Part shown: piece by piece, positions 1 to 7,558 of the stretch | Numbering within the stretch: position 1 is the stretch's first letter | How the letters are laid out: each line of letters starts with the position of its first letter | Assembly: GCA_910578885.1 (NCBI GenBank) | Contig: CAJTSH010000001.1 | Location: forward strand, 62,001 to 126,000 | DNA length: 64,000 bases | Source: an uncultured Lachnospiraceae bacterium | GTDB lineage: Bacteria > Bacillota > Clostridia > Lachnospirales > Lachnospiraceae | Direction: 5' to 3' | Notes under the pieces: model-generated | Database searches by the model: none | Seen by the model: only the letters and a program-made list of their open reading frames with translations | What the model was told of the DNA's origin: nothing | Program-made: the position numbers and the translations under genes

Positions 1-18
1 TTCTTTTGCATTTTTCAT
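1..18 (-). CDS. 5' end of a gene running off the window
   Basis: The minus strand has a strong ribosome binding site (GGGAGG, about 21-27) followed by an ATG at 18-16 and six open codons (M-K-N-A-K-E) up to the window edge. Too little is visible to name a product. Confidence 0.4.
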
Positions 19-141
19 AATCCTCCCTCGGTAGTTTATATATGTTAAATAGTAGTATAACAGGATTTTACAGAATTGTCCAAAAAAAAATAAAAAATAT
101 ACTTCAAAAATATTTTGATTCTATAACAGTATTGAAATGGG

Positions 142-172
142 CAAAAAAAGAACTTCCAGAAACCTCTGGAAG
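142..172 (-). terminator. Intrinsic terminator of the tRNA-Gly unit
   Basis: On the minus strand CTTCCAGA and TCTGGAAG form an 8-bp stem with a GGTT loop, followed by a T-rich run. It lies just downstream of tRNA-Gly(GCC). Confidence 0.85.
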
Positions 173-188
173 CCTTATCTTCACAAAG

Positions 189-261
189 AGCGATAGACGG
201 GGCTCGAACCCGCGGTCTCGACCTTGGCAAGGTCGCGCGTTACCAACTACGCCACTATCGC
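189..261 (-). tRNA. tRNA-Gly (anticodon GCC)
   Basis: A full cloverleaf reads on the minus strand: acceptor GCGATAG/CTATCGC, D-arm, anticodon stem CGACC/GGTCG around loop TTGCCAA (anticodon GCC), and a T-loop of the TTCGAGC type. CCA is not encoded. It is the second gene of a two-tRNA unit, 3 nt from tRNA-Gly(TCC). Confidence 0.95.
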
Positions 262-264
262 AGA

Positions 265-335
265 AGCGGGTGATGGGAATCGAACCCACGTATCCAGCTT
301 GGAAGGCTGGTGTTCTACCATTGAACTACACCCGC
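265..335 (-). tRNA. tRNA-Gly (anticodon TCC)
   Basis: Acceptor GCGGGTG pairs with its 3' partner. The anticodon stem CCAGC/GCTGG encloses CTTCCAA (anticodon TCC), and the T-loop is TTCGATT. It is the first gene of the Gly-Gly unit, with a clear promoter about 75 bp upstream. Confidence 0.95.
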
Positions 336-409
336 ATAGCACACGGTCTTAAAATCAAACCATGAGCAAAAACTGTGTGTCTTTGCAAACTCACTTGCGA
401 ACAAAATAT

Positions 410-438
410 ATACTACCATAAGAATATCTGAAAGTCAA
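410..438 (-). promoter_or_regulatory. SigA-type promoter of the tRNA-Gly unit
   Basis: Minus strand: -35 TTGACT (438-433), 17-bp spacer, -10 TAGTAT (415-410), upstream of both tRNA-Gly genes. Confidence 0.75.
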
Positions 439-494
439 TCCCTAATTATAAATTTTTTCCCATATTCACATTCTGATTCTAATTTAGAAAAAAT

Positions 495-541
495 CAAAAA
501 AAATCCTTATAAGCACCACACCTGTGGTATTTATAAGGATT
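495..541 (-). terminator. Strong intrinsic terminator after tRNA-Phe
   Basis: On the minus strand a long stem (ATCCTTATAA/TTATAAGGAT with an inner ACCAC/GTGGT helix) is followed by a run of eight T. It is immediately downstream of tRNA-Phe. Confidence 0.9.
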
Positions 542-543
542 GA

Positions 544-616
<73 letters not shown>

Positions 617-643
617 ATTTTGCTGTCTGCTACAGCAAAATAT

Positions 644-672
644 ATTTTACATGAAACAATGATTTCTGTCAA
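644..672 (-). promoter_or_regulatory. SigA-type promoter of tRNA-Phe
   Basis: Minus strand: consensus -35 TTGACA (672-667), 17-bp spacer, -10 TAAAAT (649-644), about 28 bp before the tRNA-Phe 5' end. Confidence 0.85.
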
Positions 673-678
673 GTTTTT

Positions 679-920
679 TTAAAATTTAAATGTAATACTC
701 GGTTTTGTCACTCTGTTTCCGTCAATACGCACTTGTCCCCCTGACGGATTGACAAATCCGGCCATTGCATTTAGCAGGGTGGATTTCCCGCAGCCGGAAG
801 GGTCCAGAAGACAGATAAATTCCCCTTCCTGCACATCCATGCTCACCTAATCTAAGACCGGAAATTTCTTCTCGTTCTGCACAAACTCTACCGATATGTT
901 TTTGTCAAAATGACCGCCTG
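679..920 (-). pseudogene. Remnant of an ABC transporter ATP-binding gene (nitrate/sulfonate/taurine type)
   Basis: A 53-codon open stretch (ATG at 840-838) encodes a Walker A region in the context LLDPSGCGKSTLLNAMAGF, then GGQVRIDG as in NrtD/SsuB/TauB-type ATPases. The usual LLGPSGCGKST has D instead of G. The same frame continues upstream (ISVEFVQNEKKFPVLD), interrupted by a TAG codon just before the ATG. Everything after about residue 50 of a protein normally near 250 residues is missing, including the signature motif and Walker B. This is a decayed fragment and cannot be a working ATPase. Nothing recognisable was found between 921 and 1062. Confidence 0.75.
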
Positions 921-1062
921 TTATGGCATTTCAACATGCGGATGATAGCCTTTTGGAGGAAGCAATAGAAAAGAACTTGTTTGATTAGGTGAGAACTTTT
1001 ATTGATATAATTGCCATGCTATTCACCTCTTTTTCACAAATCATCTAATTCCAAAACTACTC

Positions 1063-1305
1063 TTATGCTATATTCGCTCTGATTAAAGTCTTATCTTCAT
1101 TAAAAGAATATCTGCCTTTCTGGTCTGTTCGTACTATGCCCTCCAAAATTTCCGTATCAATGCTGCGTCCTGTGCTATTTATGCCTGCAAGCAGTTCATC
1201 AACATTTGCCCAGCCATGTTCATCCAAAACGATTCCGGCTGCTTCCGGTTTATGCCGTAATATCAGACTTATAAAAACACTTAGTTTATCCGTCTCATTT
1301 CTCAT
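1063..1305 (-). pseudogene. kptA: Truncated RNA 2'-phosphotransferase (Tpt1/KptA), N-terminal domain only
   Basis: The 80-residue product has the conserved start of the KptA/Tpt1 family: SLILRHKPEAAGIVLDEHGW, then VDELLAGIN and a GRYSFNEDKTLIRAN block. Full-length KptA is about 180 residues and continues into an NAD+-binding ADP-ribosyltransferase-like domain containing GHS. Here the frame ends right after IRAN (residues ANIA, stop), so the catalytic domain is gone. The start has a good ribosome binding site (GGAGGAATTTT then ATG). Intact KptA removes 2'-phosphates from RNA splice junctions; this fragment should not. A larger RNA-repair island lies 11 kb away, but nothing links them directly. 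Confidence 0.8.
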
Positions 1306-1362
1306 AAAATTCCTCCATAACCACGCAAAATCAATCTCCCATTACATTTTCTTATGCCTTTC

Positions 1363-3063
1363 TCATTTCAGCAGCACAACAGAATATGCAGGAAGCGTCA
1401 GCGTTTCTCCCTCTAACGTAACCGCATTCTCTCCGGTCAGCAACATTCCGCCAACGGTAAGTTCTCCACTGTCTCCTATACTGTACGAGGAAATATCCAC
1501 CGTCTTCTCTTCCGCAGAAATATTAAAAAACAGCCCTATCGCATCTTCTCCATAAGTCTTTGTGACAACACAGAGCGCATCATCCGAAAGCTCTTCCTCA
1601 AAAGCTACCGTTCCCCTTGCAATTGCCGGATACATATTCCTTAAGCGAACCGCCTGCTTATAGTAGTTGTAAACGGATGCATCGTCCTCTTCCTGCTCCT
1701 CTAAACTGCCGAATTTCATTGTGATTTCATCCATATCACTTGGTCCTTTGCACATTCCGCCGGCACTAGCGTCCGAAGACCACTGCATCGGCGCGCGCTT
1801 ATTTTCGTCCTTACCTGCGCCCTTCATACCAAGCTCTTCTCCATAATACACAAACGCCGACCCGCTCATCATCAGGTTCATTGCTCCGGCAATCTTTGTC
1901 TGCGCTTCGCTGTCCTCGCCGGAATAATAGCCTGCGCTCCGTCCCATGTCGTGATTCGTGTAAAACGGCGCATCAATGTAATTCTCATTATACGCCCCGA
2001 TTGTACTCTGCAGCTCTTCCTGCTTACTTCCATAGACAGACGCCCCCGAAAGCCCCTTTGCCACGTTCGCAATTGTTCCGTCCTTATCTGCAAATTCAAA
2101 ATCGAAGCAGCTGTCAATCCCGCTTGCATAATACTGGGCGTAGGTTGCCAGATCCGTCCAGACTTCTGCCACGATGTATGCGTCCTCTTTTTTCGCCTTT
2201 ACCATGTCATTGAACCATGTCAGTACCTCAACGTTCGAATCCGCTGCACCTGAGTAAAATTCTTTTGCCGCATCCAGACGGAACCCGTCCACGCCCAAAT
2301 CCAGCCAAAAATCAACAATTTCCTCAAATTCTGTCTGCACCGCCGGATTCTTCAGATTCAAATCCGGCATTTCTCCCCAGAAGGGCGCTTCGTAGTACCA
2401 ACCGGTATCTCCCAACTGGCAATAACTGCTGTTCGTCTGCTCCTGTATAAAATTATAGTAACCGTAATACGGGCATTCTTCTTCGGAAGGCTCTGCACCA
2501 TTTAATCCGCTAAGATACTGTCTTGCCTCAAGGAACCACGGGTGCTGTGAGGATGTATGATTCATAACCAGATCAATAATGACATGGATTCCACGCTTAT
2601 CACATTCTTCCATCAGACGCTTAAAATCTTCCAGCGTCCCATACTCCGGGTCGATGTCCTTATAGTCTTTCACATCATATTTATGATATGTAGTAGACGG
2701 CATAATCGGCATCAGCCAGATTCCGTTCATCCCCAGGTCCGTATCAGTACTGTCATCCCCGTCATTGATATAATCCAGCTTTTCAATCAATCCTGGTATG
2801 TCCCCGATTCCATCGCCGTCACTGTCATAGAAGCTGTATAGGAATACTTCGTAAAATGTGCGGTAATTGTCGTCTAAGACCTGAAGCTCCCCGCTGTTTG
2901 CCGCAAACATCGCATTTTCCTTTACAACCGTCTCACTGTTTACTTCCGATATACTGCTATTTTCTGTTGATACCTCTGCCCCGTCTTTCCCGGCGCACCC
3001 CGCTGCCGGAATTGAAACGAGCATTGCCAACGCCAAAAGTAATGCTTGAATTCTCTTTTTCAC
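1363..3063 (-). CDS. Secreted GH13 alpha-amylase-family lipoprotein
   Basis: This 566-residue glycoside hydrolase family 13 protein is predicted to cleave alpha-glucans outside the cell. The N-terminus is a lipoprotein signal (KKR, hydrophobic stretch, lipobox AAGC with Cys23) followed by a Ser/Glu-rich linker. The barrel carries the GH13 blocks: DGDGIGDIPGL near 83, DLVMNH near 164, GFRLDAA with nucleophile Asp264, VAEVW with Glu300, and NHDMGR with Asp372. The start codon is GTG, chosen because AAGGAGG lies just upstream and the signal peptide begins there. It appears monocistronic. The exact specificity (amylase, alpha-glucosidase, oligo-1,6-glucosidase) cannot be read from sequence alone. 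Confidence 0.9.
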   Translation of the reverse strand: MKKRIQALLLALAMLVSIPAAGCAGKDGAEVSTENSSISEVNSETVVKENAMFAANSGELQVLDDNYRTFYEVFLYSFYDSDGDGIGDIPGLIEKLDYINDGDDSTDTDLGMNGIWLMPIMPSTTYHKYDVKDYKDIDPEYGTLEDFKRLMEECDKRGIHVIIDLVMNHTSSQHPWFLEARQYLSGLNGAEPSEEECPYYGYYNFIQEQTNSSYCQLGDTGWYYEAPFWGEMPDLNLKNPAVQTEFEEIVDFWLDLGVDGFRLDAAKEFYSGAADSNVEVLTWFNDMVKAKKEDAYIVAEVWTDLATYAQYYASGIDSCFDFEFADKDGTIANVAKGLSGASVYGSKQEELQSTIGAYNENYIDAPFYTNHDMGRSAGYYSGEDSEAQTKIAGAMNLMMSGSAFVYYGEELGMKGAGKDENKRAPMQWSSDASAGGMCKGPSDMDEITMKFGSLEEQEEDDASVYNYYKQAVRLRNMYPAIARGTVAFEEELSDDALCVVTKTYGEDAIGLFFNISAEEKTVDISSYSIGDSGELTVGGMLLTGENAVTLEGETLTLPAYSVVLLK

Positions 3064-3197
3064 TTTTTTTCCTCCTTATGGCAAATATTTTCTCTCTGGT
3101 TTTATTATAATTCGTTTTATTTGTAAAAGAAAGGGATTTTTCTGTGATACAAGTAGAATCACCACTTTAACCGAAGTTGAAATTACAGACAAAACAA

Positions 3198-3285
3198 GGC
3201 TGTCGCACAAAACAAAGCACTACAAGATAAATATTTAGCAGAAAAAATACAATATCTTAATCCAGCTTTATTTTGTACAACAGCC
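3198..3285. repeat. Imperfect inverted repeat, MITE-like or terminator-like
   Basis: GGCTGTCGCACAAAACAAAG (from 3198) and its near-complement ending in TTGTACAACAGCC (3265-3285) form 21-nt arms with about three mismatches around a 46-bp AT-rich spacer. It lies between the GH13 lipoprotein promoter region and the 3' end of the ASCH gene. It could be a miniature transposon remnant or a long hairpin. Confidence 0.5.
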
Positions 3286-3313
3286 CCTATCATAATGTTT
3301 ATGCAAACTTCTA

Positions 3314-3691
3314 TTATGATTCCTCAATATATTGGAAAGACTGTGGCGCATTGCTTATACCATACTCTTTTAATTCTTTTGGCTCTCTATATTTTTTGAC
3401 ATTTTTTAATTTGTATGCAATGGCTTGGTCTCTATCTTCATAATATTGATCAAAAAAAGTTTTATCTATTCCTGATTTTTTCTCTGTTTTCTTCCAGATT
3501 ATTTCAGGGGCATCAATAAGAATTTCCTCAACCTCAGCTTCGCCTACAACTCTCATAATTGGATTCGTAGAATAAATCAATATTTTTTCTACACGCCTTT
3601 TGCATGCTCTTTTTCTAAATTCATATCTTTTGGTTCCATTTAATATACTCTCTACATGTTTTGGATTAATCGACAATAATATCGCACACAT
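3314..3691 (-). CDS. ASCH-domain (PUA-like) protein
   Basis: The 125-residue product is a stand-alone ASCH/PUA-like fold, which in characterised relatives binds RNA or modified nucleotides. Visible family marks are ILLSINPKHVESILNGTKRYEFRKR at the start, then KILIYSTNPIMRVVGEAEVEEI, and a C-terminal LKEYGISNAPQSFQYI. The start ATG has GGAG about 8 nt upstream. It is the last gene of a minus-strand set (ATPase, DUF4435, GNAT-PUA, ASCH), separated from the third by 173 bp, so it may have its own promoter. Its target is unknown; a nucleic-acid role in defence is inference from context. Confidence 0.75.
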   Translation of the reverse strand: MCAILLSINPKHVESILNGTKRYEFRKRACKRRVEKILIYSTNPIMRVVGEAEVEEILIDAPEIIWKKTEKKSGIDKTFFDQYYEDRDQAIAYKLKNVKKYREPKELKEYGISNAPQSFQYIEES

Positions 3692-3864
3692 TATTTTTAC
3701 TCCATTTCAATTTTCTTTCTGTAACATAGCTTATGAGAATCCTGCTCTGGATTCTCATAAAAGGCGCTGTTTTTGCACCATCAATCTGATTATATAAAGC
3801 CGGTTCTGCTTCGCTTAATATATTATACTTCATCCAATACACAATTGCAATCTTTTTTCGAACA

Positions 3865-4941
3865 TTAGTTCTTTTTTATCAATATCTTATTGATTTCTCC
3901 CTTTTGAGCAATTTTTTGAAATTGCTCATCTGTCAGTTCAAAAAAACCCCAATATTGACTGCGTTCTAACCCTATTTCTGTAATTAAGTCATGACGGACT
4001 ATCCTTTTTTTCAAAGCTGCATTATAAGTCATTTTAATCGCTTTGCAACCACCTCTATTATACCAGTAACGTAAATCATCCTTATCAAACACACTATATT
4101 TACTCGCATACACATAAAAATCATCAAAAGAACTAAATTCACTCTGCTTTCTAACATCTTCTACAACACAAATAGAAGTTGCAACAGCAGAATATTCTGC
4201 ACTTCTCCCGTATTCAGCAGTTCTATAAAGAACTACAATATCTCCATATTTTAGGTTTACTACCTGCTCCATAGTACATACGTATATCTTATGAATAGAA
4301 TTCGTATATGATACATCGGTAATAATATTTTTATTTTCTGTTGTTAATATAGAATCTGGAAACATAACAGAATGATATTTGGGATAAATACTCAACAAGT
4401 ACTTTTTTGCCGTGATAATATTAACGAGTGGAAAGTCTTTATTTATATTCCCAGTAATTCTTTCCATCTGCTTTAAATACACATTTTCCTTATTTGTATT
4501 CCCGCCTTTTACGCCATACAATTCAAATCCAAACTGCTGAACTAAATTAATGAGCGTACTATGTTTTTCAAAAATCGTAACATAGCATACGTCTACCTTT
4601 TCATTTGCAGCATAATCCATAATAACTTTGATGAATTGTTCCCCCATCTTAGTACCATGTGCCTCAATTTTAAAGGTTCCTACTTTCAAAATTTTGTCTG
4701 CACAGATATTTGGCGTCACATCATCAACAAGACGCTCTTCTATTTTTAAATACAAAAAACCAATTATTTTATTATTCTCATACTGTACAAACGCATCTTG
4801 ATTACTTTTTCTTCTAAACCAATTATCAAATTCTGGATAATCATCTCGTAATGATTGAAAAAAAGAATCCTGCAAATCTATTTCTGCGAACGTTTTATGC
4901 AATATATTATGCAAAAATTCCACCTCCTTATTCCTATGCAT
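3865..4941 (-). CDS. GNAT acetyltransferase-like / PUA-ASCH-like two-domain protein
   Basis: 358 residues. The first 155 resemble a GNAT acetyltransferase (IIGFLYLKIE strand, then KVGTFKIEAHGTKMGEQFIKVIMDYA with the acetyl-CoA region, then FEKHSTLINLVQQFGFELYG). The second half resembles a PUA/ASCH-type module (LKYGDIVVLYR near 225, ending WGFFELTDEQFQKIA). The first gene-end overlap is 8 bp with the DUF4435 gene, so the two are probably translated together. The start is uncertain: the ATG at 4941 has no obvious ribosome binding site, whereas AAGGAGGTG lies inside codons 5-7, ideally placed for a TTG at 4914 (349 residues). A nucleic-acid-modifying or tRNA-acting role is only inference from domain content and neighbours. 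Confidence 0.65.
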   Translation of the reverse strand: MHRNKEVEFLHNILHKTFAEIDLQDSFFQSLRDDYPEFDNWFRRKSNQDAFVQYENNKIIGFLYLKIEERLVDDVTPNICADKILKVGTFKIEAHGTKMGEQFIKVIMDYAANEKVDVCYVTIFEKHSTLINLVQQFGFELYGVKGGNTNKENVYLKQMERITGNINKDFPLVNIITAKKYLLSIYPKYHSVMFPDSILTTENKNIITDVSYTNSIHKIYVCTMEQVVNLKYGDIVVLYRTAEYGRSAEYSAVATSICVVEDVRKQSEFSSFDDFYVYASKYSVFDKDDLRYWYNRGGCKAIKMTYNAALKKRIVRHDLITEIGLERSQYWGFFELTDEQFQKIAQKGEINKILIKKN

Positions 4942-5872
4942 AGTTAATGTTATCTTCCAAAAAAAGTTTCAAGCTTTTTGTAGGTACAATTCGCGGTGCT
5001 AACATAACCATCGTTCCTGCCTGTGTCAATTGACATAATCTCTTAGGAGCACTAGACTCCCCTATATATAACGACGGGGCATAATTCCTTGCATTATCCA
5101 TAATATACTCTAATAACTTTACCATAAAACTTAACGCCCACTTGCCTCTGACAGAATAATGAGCCTTGTCACTAACAAATTTATTTTGTACCCGAATAAT
5201 TTCCTCTTCACTATCACCTGAAAGTTTCAACTTATCAAATAAATATTCCTTAACTGGTTGTCCTTTAACAGATTCAATCCATATTTTATCGTTCTCTATT
5301 TTGAGCATTTTATTAATATCCACATTCTTTGCAAGATGATCTCTATTGAGTGTATTGCTTACTAGCAACGCTGCCATAGCATATGTAGAATTCCCAAAAA
5401 AGGCATCCCAACGCTCAGAAAATGTTTCTCTGATTCGCCTTAAATCCTCCTCTGTTGCATTTGCAAACCCATAAAAATCCTCTAATACGCCCATAAACAT
5501 TTCTATATTAACAGCATCATTTTCAAAAGAATATTGATCGGTAATGTATACATTTGTATCAATATACTGTGGTTCACCAATCCAATAGGAAAAATCTCGG
5601 TCTACTAAGAATAGGATTTTATTTTTTTCAAAAACACTCCAGTTAAAAGAATTATATACCTCTAAAACATTGTTTTTTCCACCTGCAGACTGTTTTCTAA
5701 TCTGCAATTTTGGAAATTTTCTTCTTATCACTTGCCCATAATATCCTAAATCTTCATTGCCTTCACAAACAATATATACTTTCGCTTCTCTACGCTTGTA
5801 TTCTGCCTTTATTGTGTGTGCACATACATTTGGTTTTTTTCGTACATTGCTATGTGTTTCCAACATATTCAT
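4934..5872 (-). CDS. DUF4435 TOPRIM-like protein, candidate AriB effector of a PARIS-like system
   Basis: 312 residues with DUF4435 features: VYIVCEGNEDLGYYGQVI with Glu37, KQSAGGKNNV with Lys66, LFLVDRDF with Asp91 and Asp93, and YITDQYSFEN. The Glu followed by an acidic DxD pattern is the TOPRIM nuclease arrangement. In PARIS, AriB (DUF4435) is held by the ATPase AriA and released on phage infection as a nuclease; work on the E. coli system reports cleavage of tRNA-Lys. The gene lies 6 bp downstream of an AriA-like ATPase, the expected order. The assignment rests on domain pairing, so another ATPase-TOPRIM defence type (OLD- or Gabija-related) is possible. Confidence 0.7.
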   Translation of the reverse strand: MNMLETHSNVRKKPNVCAHTIKAEYKRREAKVYIVCEGNEDLGYYGQVIRRKFPKLQIRKQSAGGKNNVLEVYNSFNWSVFEKNKILFLVDRDFSYWIGEPQYIDTNVYITDQYSFENDAVNIEMFMGVLEDFYGFANATEEDLRRIRETFSERWDAFFGNSTYAMAALLVSNTLNRDHLAKNVDINKMLKIENDKIWIESVKGQPVKEYLFDKLKLSGDSEEEIIRVQNKFVSDKAHYSVRGKWALSFMVKLLEYIMDNARNYAPSLYIGESSAPKRLCQLTQAGTMVMLAPRIVPTKSLKLFLEDNINYA

Positions 5873-5878
5873 AGTTTA

Positions 5879-7240
5879 TCACTCCACAGTTAAAAATTCT
5901 TCCATTGAATGGGCATACGGTAACAACGAATTATCATAAACAAACGGAGATTGTGTTGCTACTATAAGCTGATTACACATTTCACTCTTTAAAATATCTT
6001 CCAATATCGTCTCCTGCCAAGTTACAGATAAAGACAACTCTGGCTCGTCGATAATAATCATGCATGGTGCTTTAATCAGCAAGTAAATATAGCTAAAGAC
6101 TGCTACTATTTGCTTCTCTCCCGAAGACAACTGTTCGATATTCATTTCTTTTTGAACTCCGTTACGACTCTGGACATTGATTGCATATTCAAAACTTTTT
6201 GGCTTATACACAAATTCTTTCCCTGACAGATACTGGTTACACACATAAAAAAAATGTTCCAATTTGTCCTCAGTTTTCTTTAGACTTTCATACCTTTTAA
6301 TGAGCATATTATAATAATAAATTACTATTTTATCATATTCATCATAGGATTCTGTCTTTCCGATGATAGCAACCAATTTTTCTTTAATCTGCATTTTGTC
6401 CACATCCAAGAGTTCCTCTTCATTCAGACTCTCAAATATCATTTCAATAGATTCAGGTTCCATAAACTCATCTGGAATCGAATCCACTTTTTTAAAATCC
6501 TGACCTAATATTCCCTTAAAACAATCTAGATTTAGTTGGGAAGAACTCCTCGCATATTGTAATTTAATATCTGCAATCAAATCGTGTATTGCATCATTGA
6601 CATCACTCATACCAATATGTGAAACTTCCATTTTCATATTTTTAAAATTACTGCTTTGATAGCTTCTACGTCTTCTCCTATAATAAGATTCCCGCTCTGT
6701 CTTTTCTGGATTTTTCTCAATTCTTCGATATGTTGGCATAAATAAAATAGGTTGATTCAAACGACTTTTTAACCAGTCCGATATCTCTTTAATAGAATCA
6801 GGCACCTTTAGAGCCACTTTTTCAAGTTTTTCTATTTCCACATCAAACATGCCATCTGGATATCCAGCAGTATCTAAAATATCTAACACCTCTTCTGCCA
6901 TAAGCTTATCTCTGTATGCATCCAAATGTCTCCTTCTAAATGTTATCGGCAAACGAGATATCAATTCAGAATCTGTATCTATTAAATATTCCTCTGGTTT
7001 TCCCAATTGTTCTTTGAAAAATTCTTTCTCCTCGTTTCCAATAACAATTTTAATACGCTCAAAATCTTCTTTCACTAACTGTCCCCACTTCTTAGATAAA
7101 GTATAATACACGATTCTCAAAACAGTACTCTTACCGCATCCATTTTCGCCCACCATAATTAATTTCCCATCATTTATAATCAAATGGTAATTCCGCTCTC
7201 TCCATAATCCTATAATCCAAAACTCTTTAAGCTCGCTCAT
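5879..7240 (-). CDS. AAA/ABC-type ATPase, candidate AriA sensor of a PARIS-like system
   Basis: 453 residues. Walker A is GENGCGKST (31-39), an ABC-like signature is LSSGEK (371-376), Walker B is IIIDEPELSL (Glu at 399) and the switch is ATQSP (428-432), Gln replacing the more usual His. The long central part is helical and charged. This is the AAA_15/AAA_21 (OLD/RecF-like) group that includes AriA. In PARIS the ATPase assembles a scaffold that sequesters AriB. It is first in the operon, with AGCAGGTAAATT before the ATG and a TATAAT box at 7281. It differs in base composition from the housekeeping genes (AT-rich), suggesting acquisition. Confidence 0.7.
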   Translation of the reverse strand: MSELKEFWIIGLWRERNYHLIINDGKLIMVGENGCGKSTVLRIVYYTLSKKWGQLVKEDFERIKIVIGNEEKEFFKEQLGKPEEYLIDTDSELISRLPITFRRRHLDAYRDKLMAEEVLDILDTAGYPDGMFDVEIEKLEKVALKVPDSIKEISDWLKSRLNQPILFMPTYRRIEKNPEKTERESYYRRRRRSYQSSNFKNMKMEVSHIGMSDVNDAIHDLIADIKLQYARSSSQLNLDCFKGILGQDFKKVDSIPDEFMEPESIEMIFESLNEEELLDVDKMQIKEKLVAIIGKTESYDEYDKIVIYYYNMLIKRYESLKKTEDKLEHFFYVCNQYLSGKEFVYKPKSFEYAINVQSRNGVQKEMNIEQLSSGEKQIVAVFSYIYLLIKAPCMIIIDEPELSLSVTWQETILEDILKSEMCNQLIVATQSPFVYDNSLLPYAHSMEEFLTVE

Positions 7241-7280
7241 AATTTACCTGCTTTCCAAATAAAATAACTAATTTGCTAAA

Positions 7281-7309
7281 ATTATAACACACTTTTCTTT
7301 TGATTTACA
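7281..7309 (-). promoter_or_regulatory. Probable promoter of the PARIS-like operon
   Basis: Minus strand: -10 TATAAT (7286-7281) with a weak -35 TGTAAA (7309-7304) at 17 bp, 41 bp before the ATPase start. The rest of the 7241-7558 gap holds a terminator for the neighbouring surface gene and nothing else recognised. Confidence 0.55.
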
Positions 7310-7442
7310 CAAATACTTCTCGCCTTTTTTGTGTTCTTAAAATTCATAGAACGCATAATCAAGTAGGGAATATTTATTCTCCTGCTCGCCGCGCGGGGAA
7401 CATGCAGCCGCCGTTGCTAATTTCCTTATACACCCCTGTGCA

Positions 7443-7474
7443 AAAATACAGGGCATAGCAACCGCCATGCCCTG
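7443..7474 (-). terminator. Intrinsic terminator of the surface-protein gene
   Basis: Minus strand: CAGGGCAT/ATGCCCTG 8-bp stem followed by TATTTTTG, 85 bp past the stop of the CBM-repeat ORF. Confidence 0.8.
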
Positions 7475-7558
7475 CATTCCTTATTGTTTCAACACTCTCT
7501 CCGTTGTGCATTTCTCCACTTTGTAATCATTTTCTTCTCATACACCAATTCCTATTGC

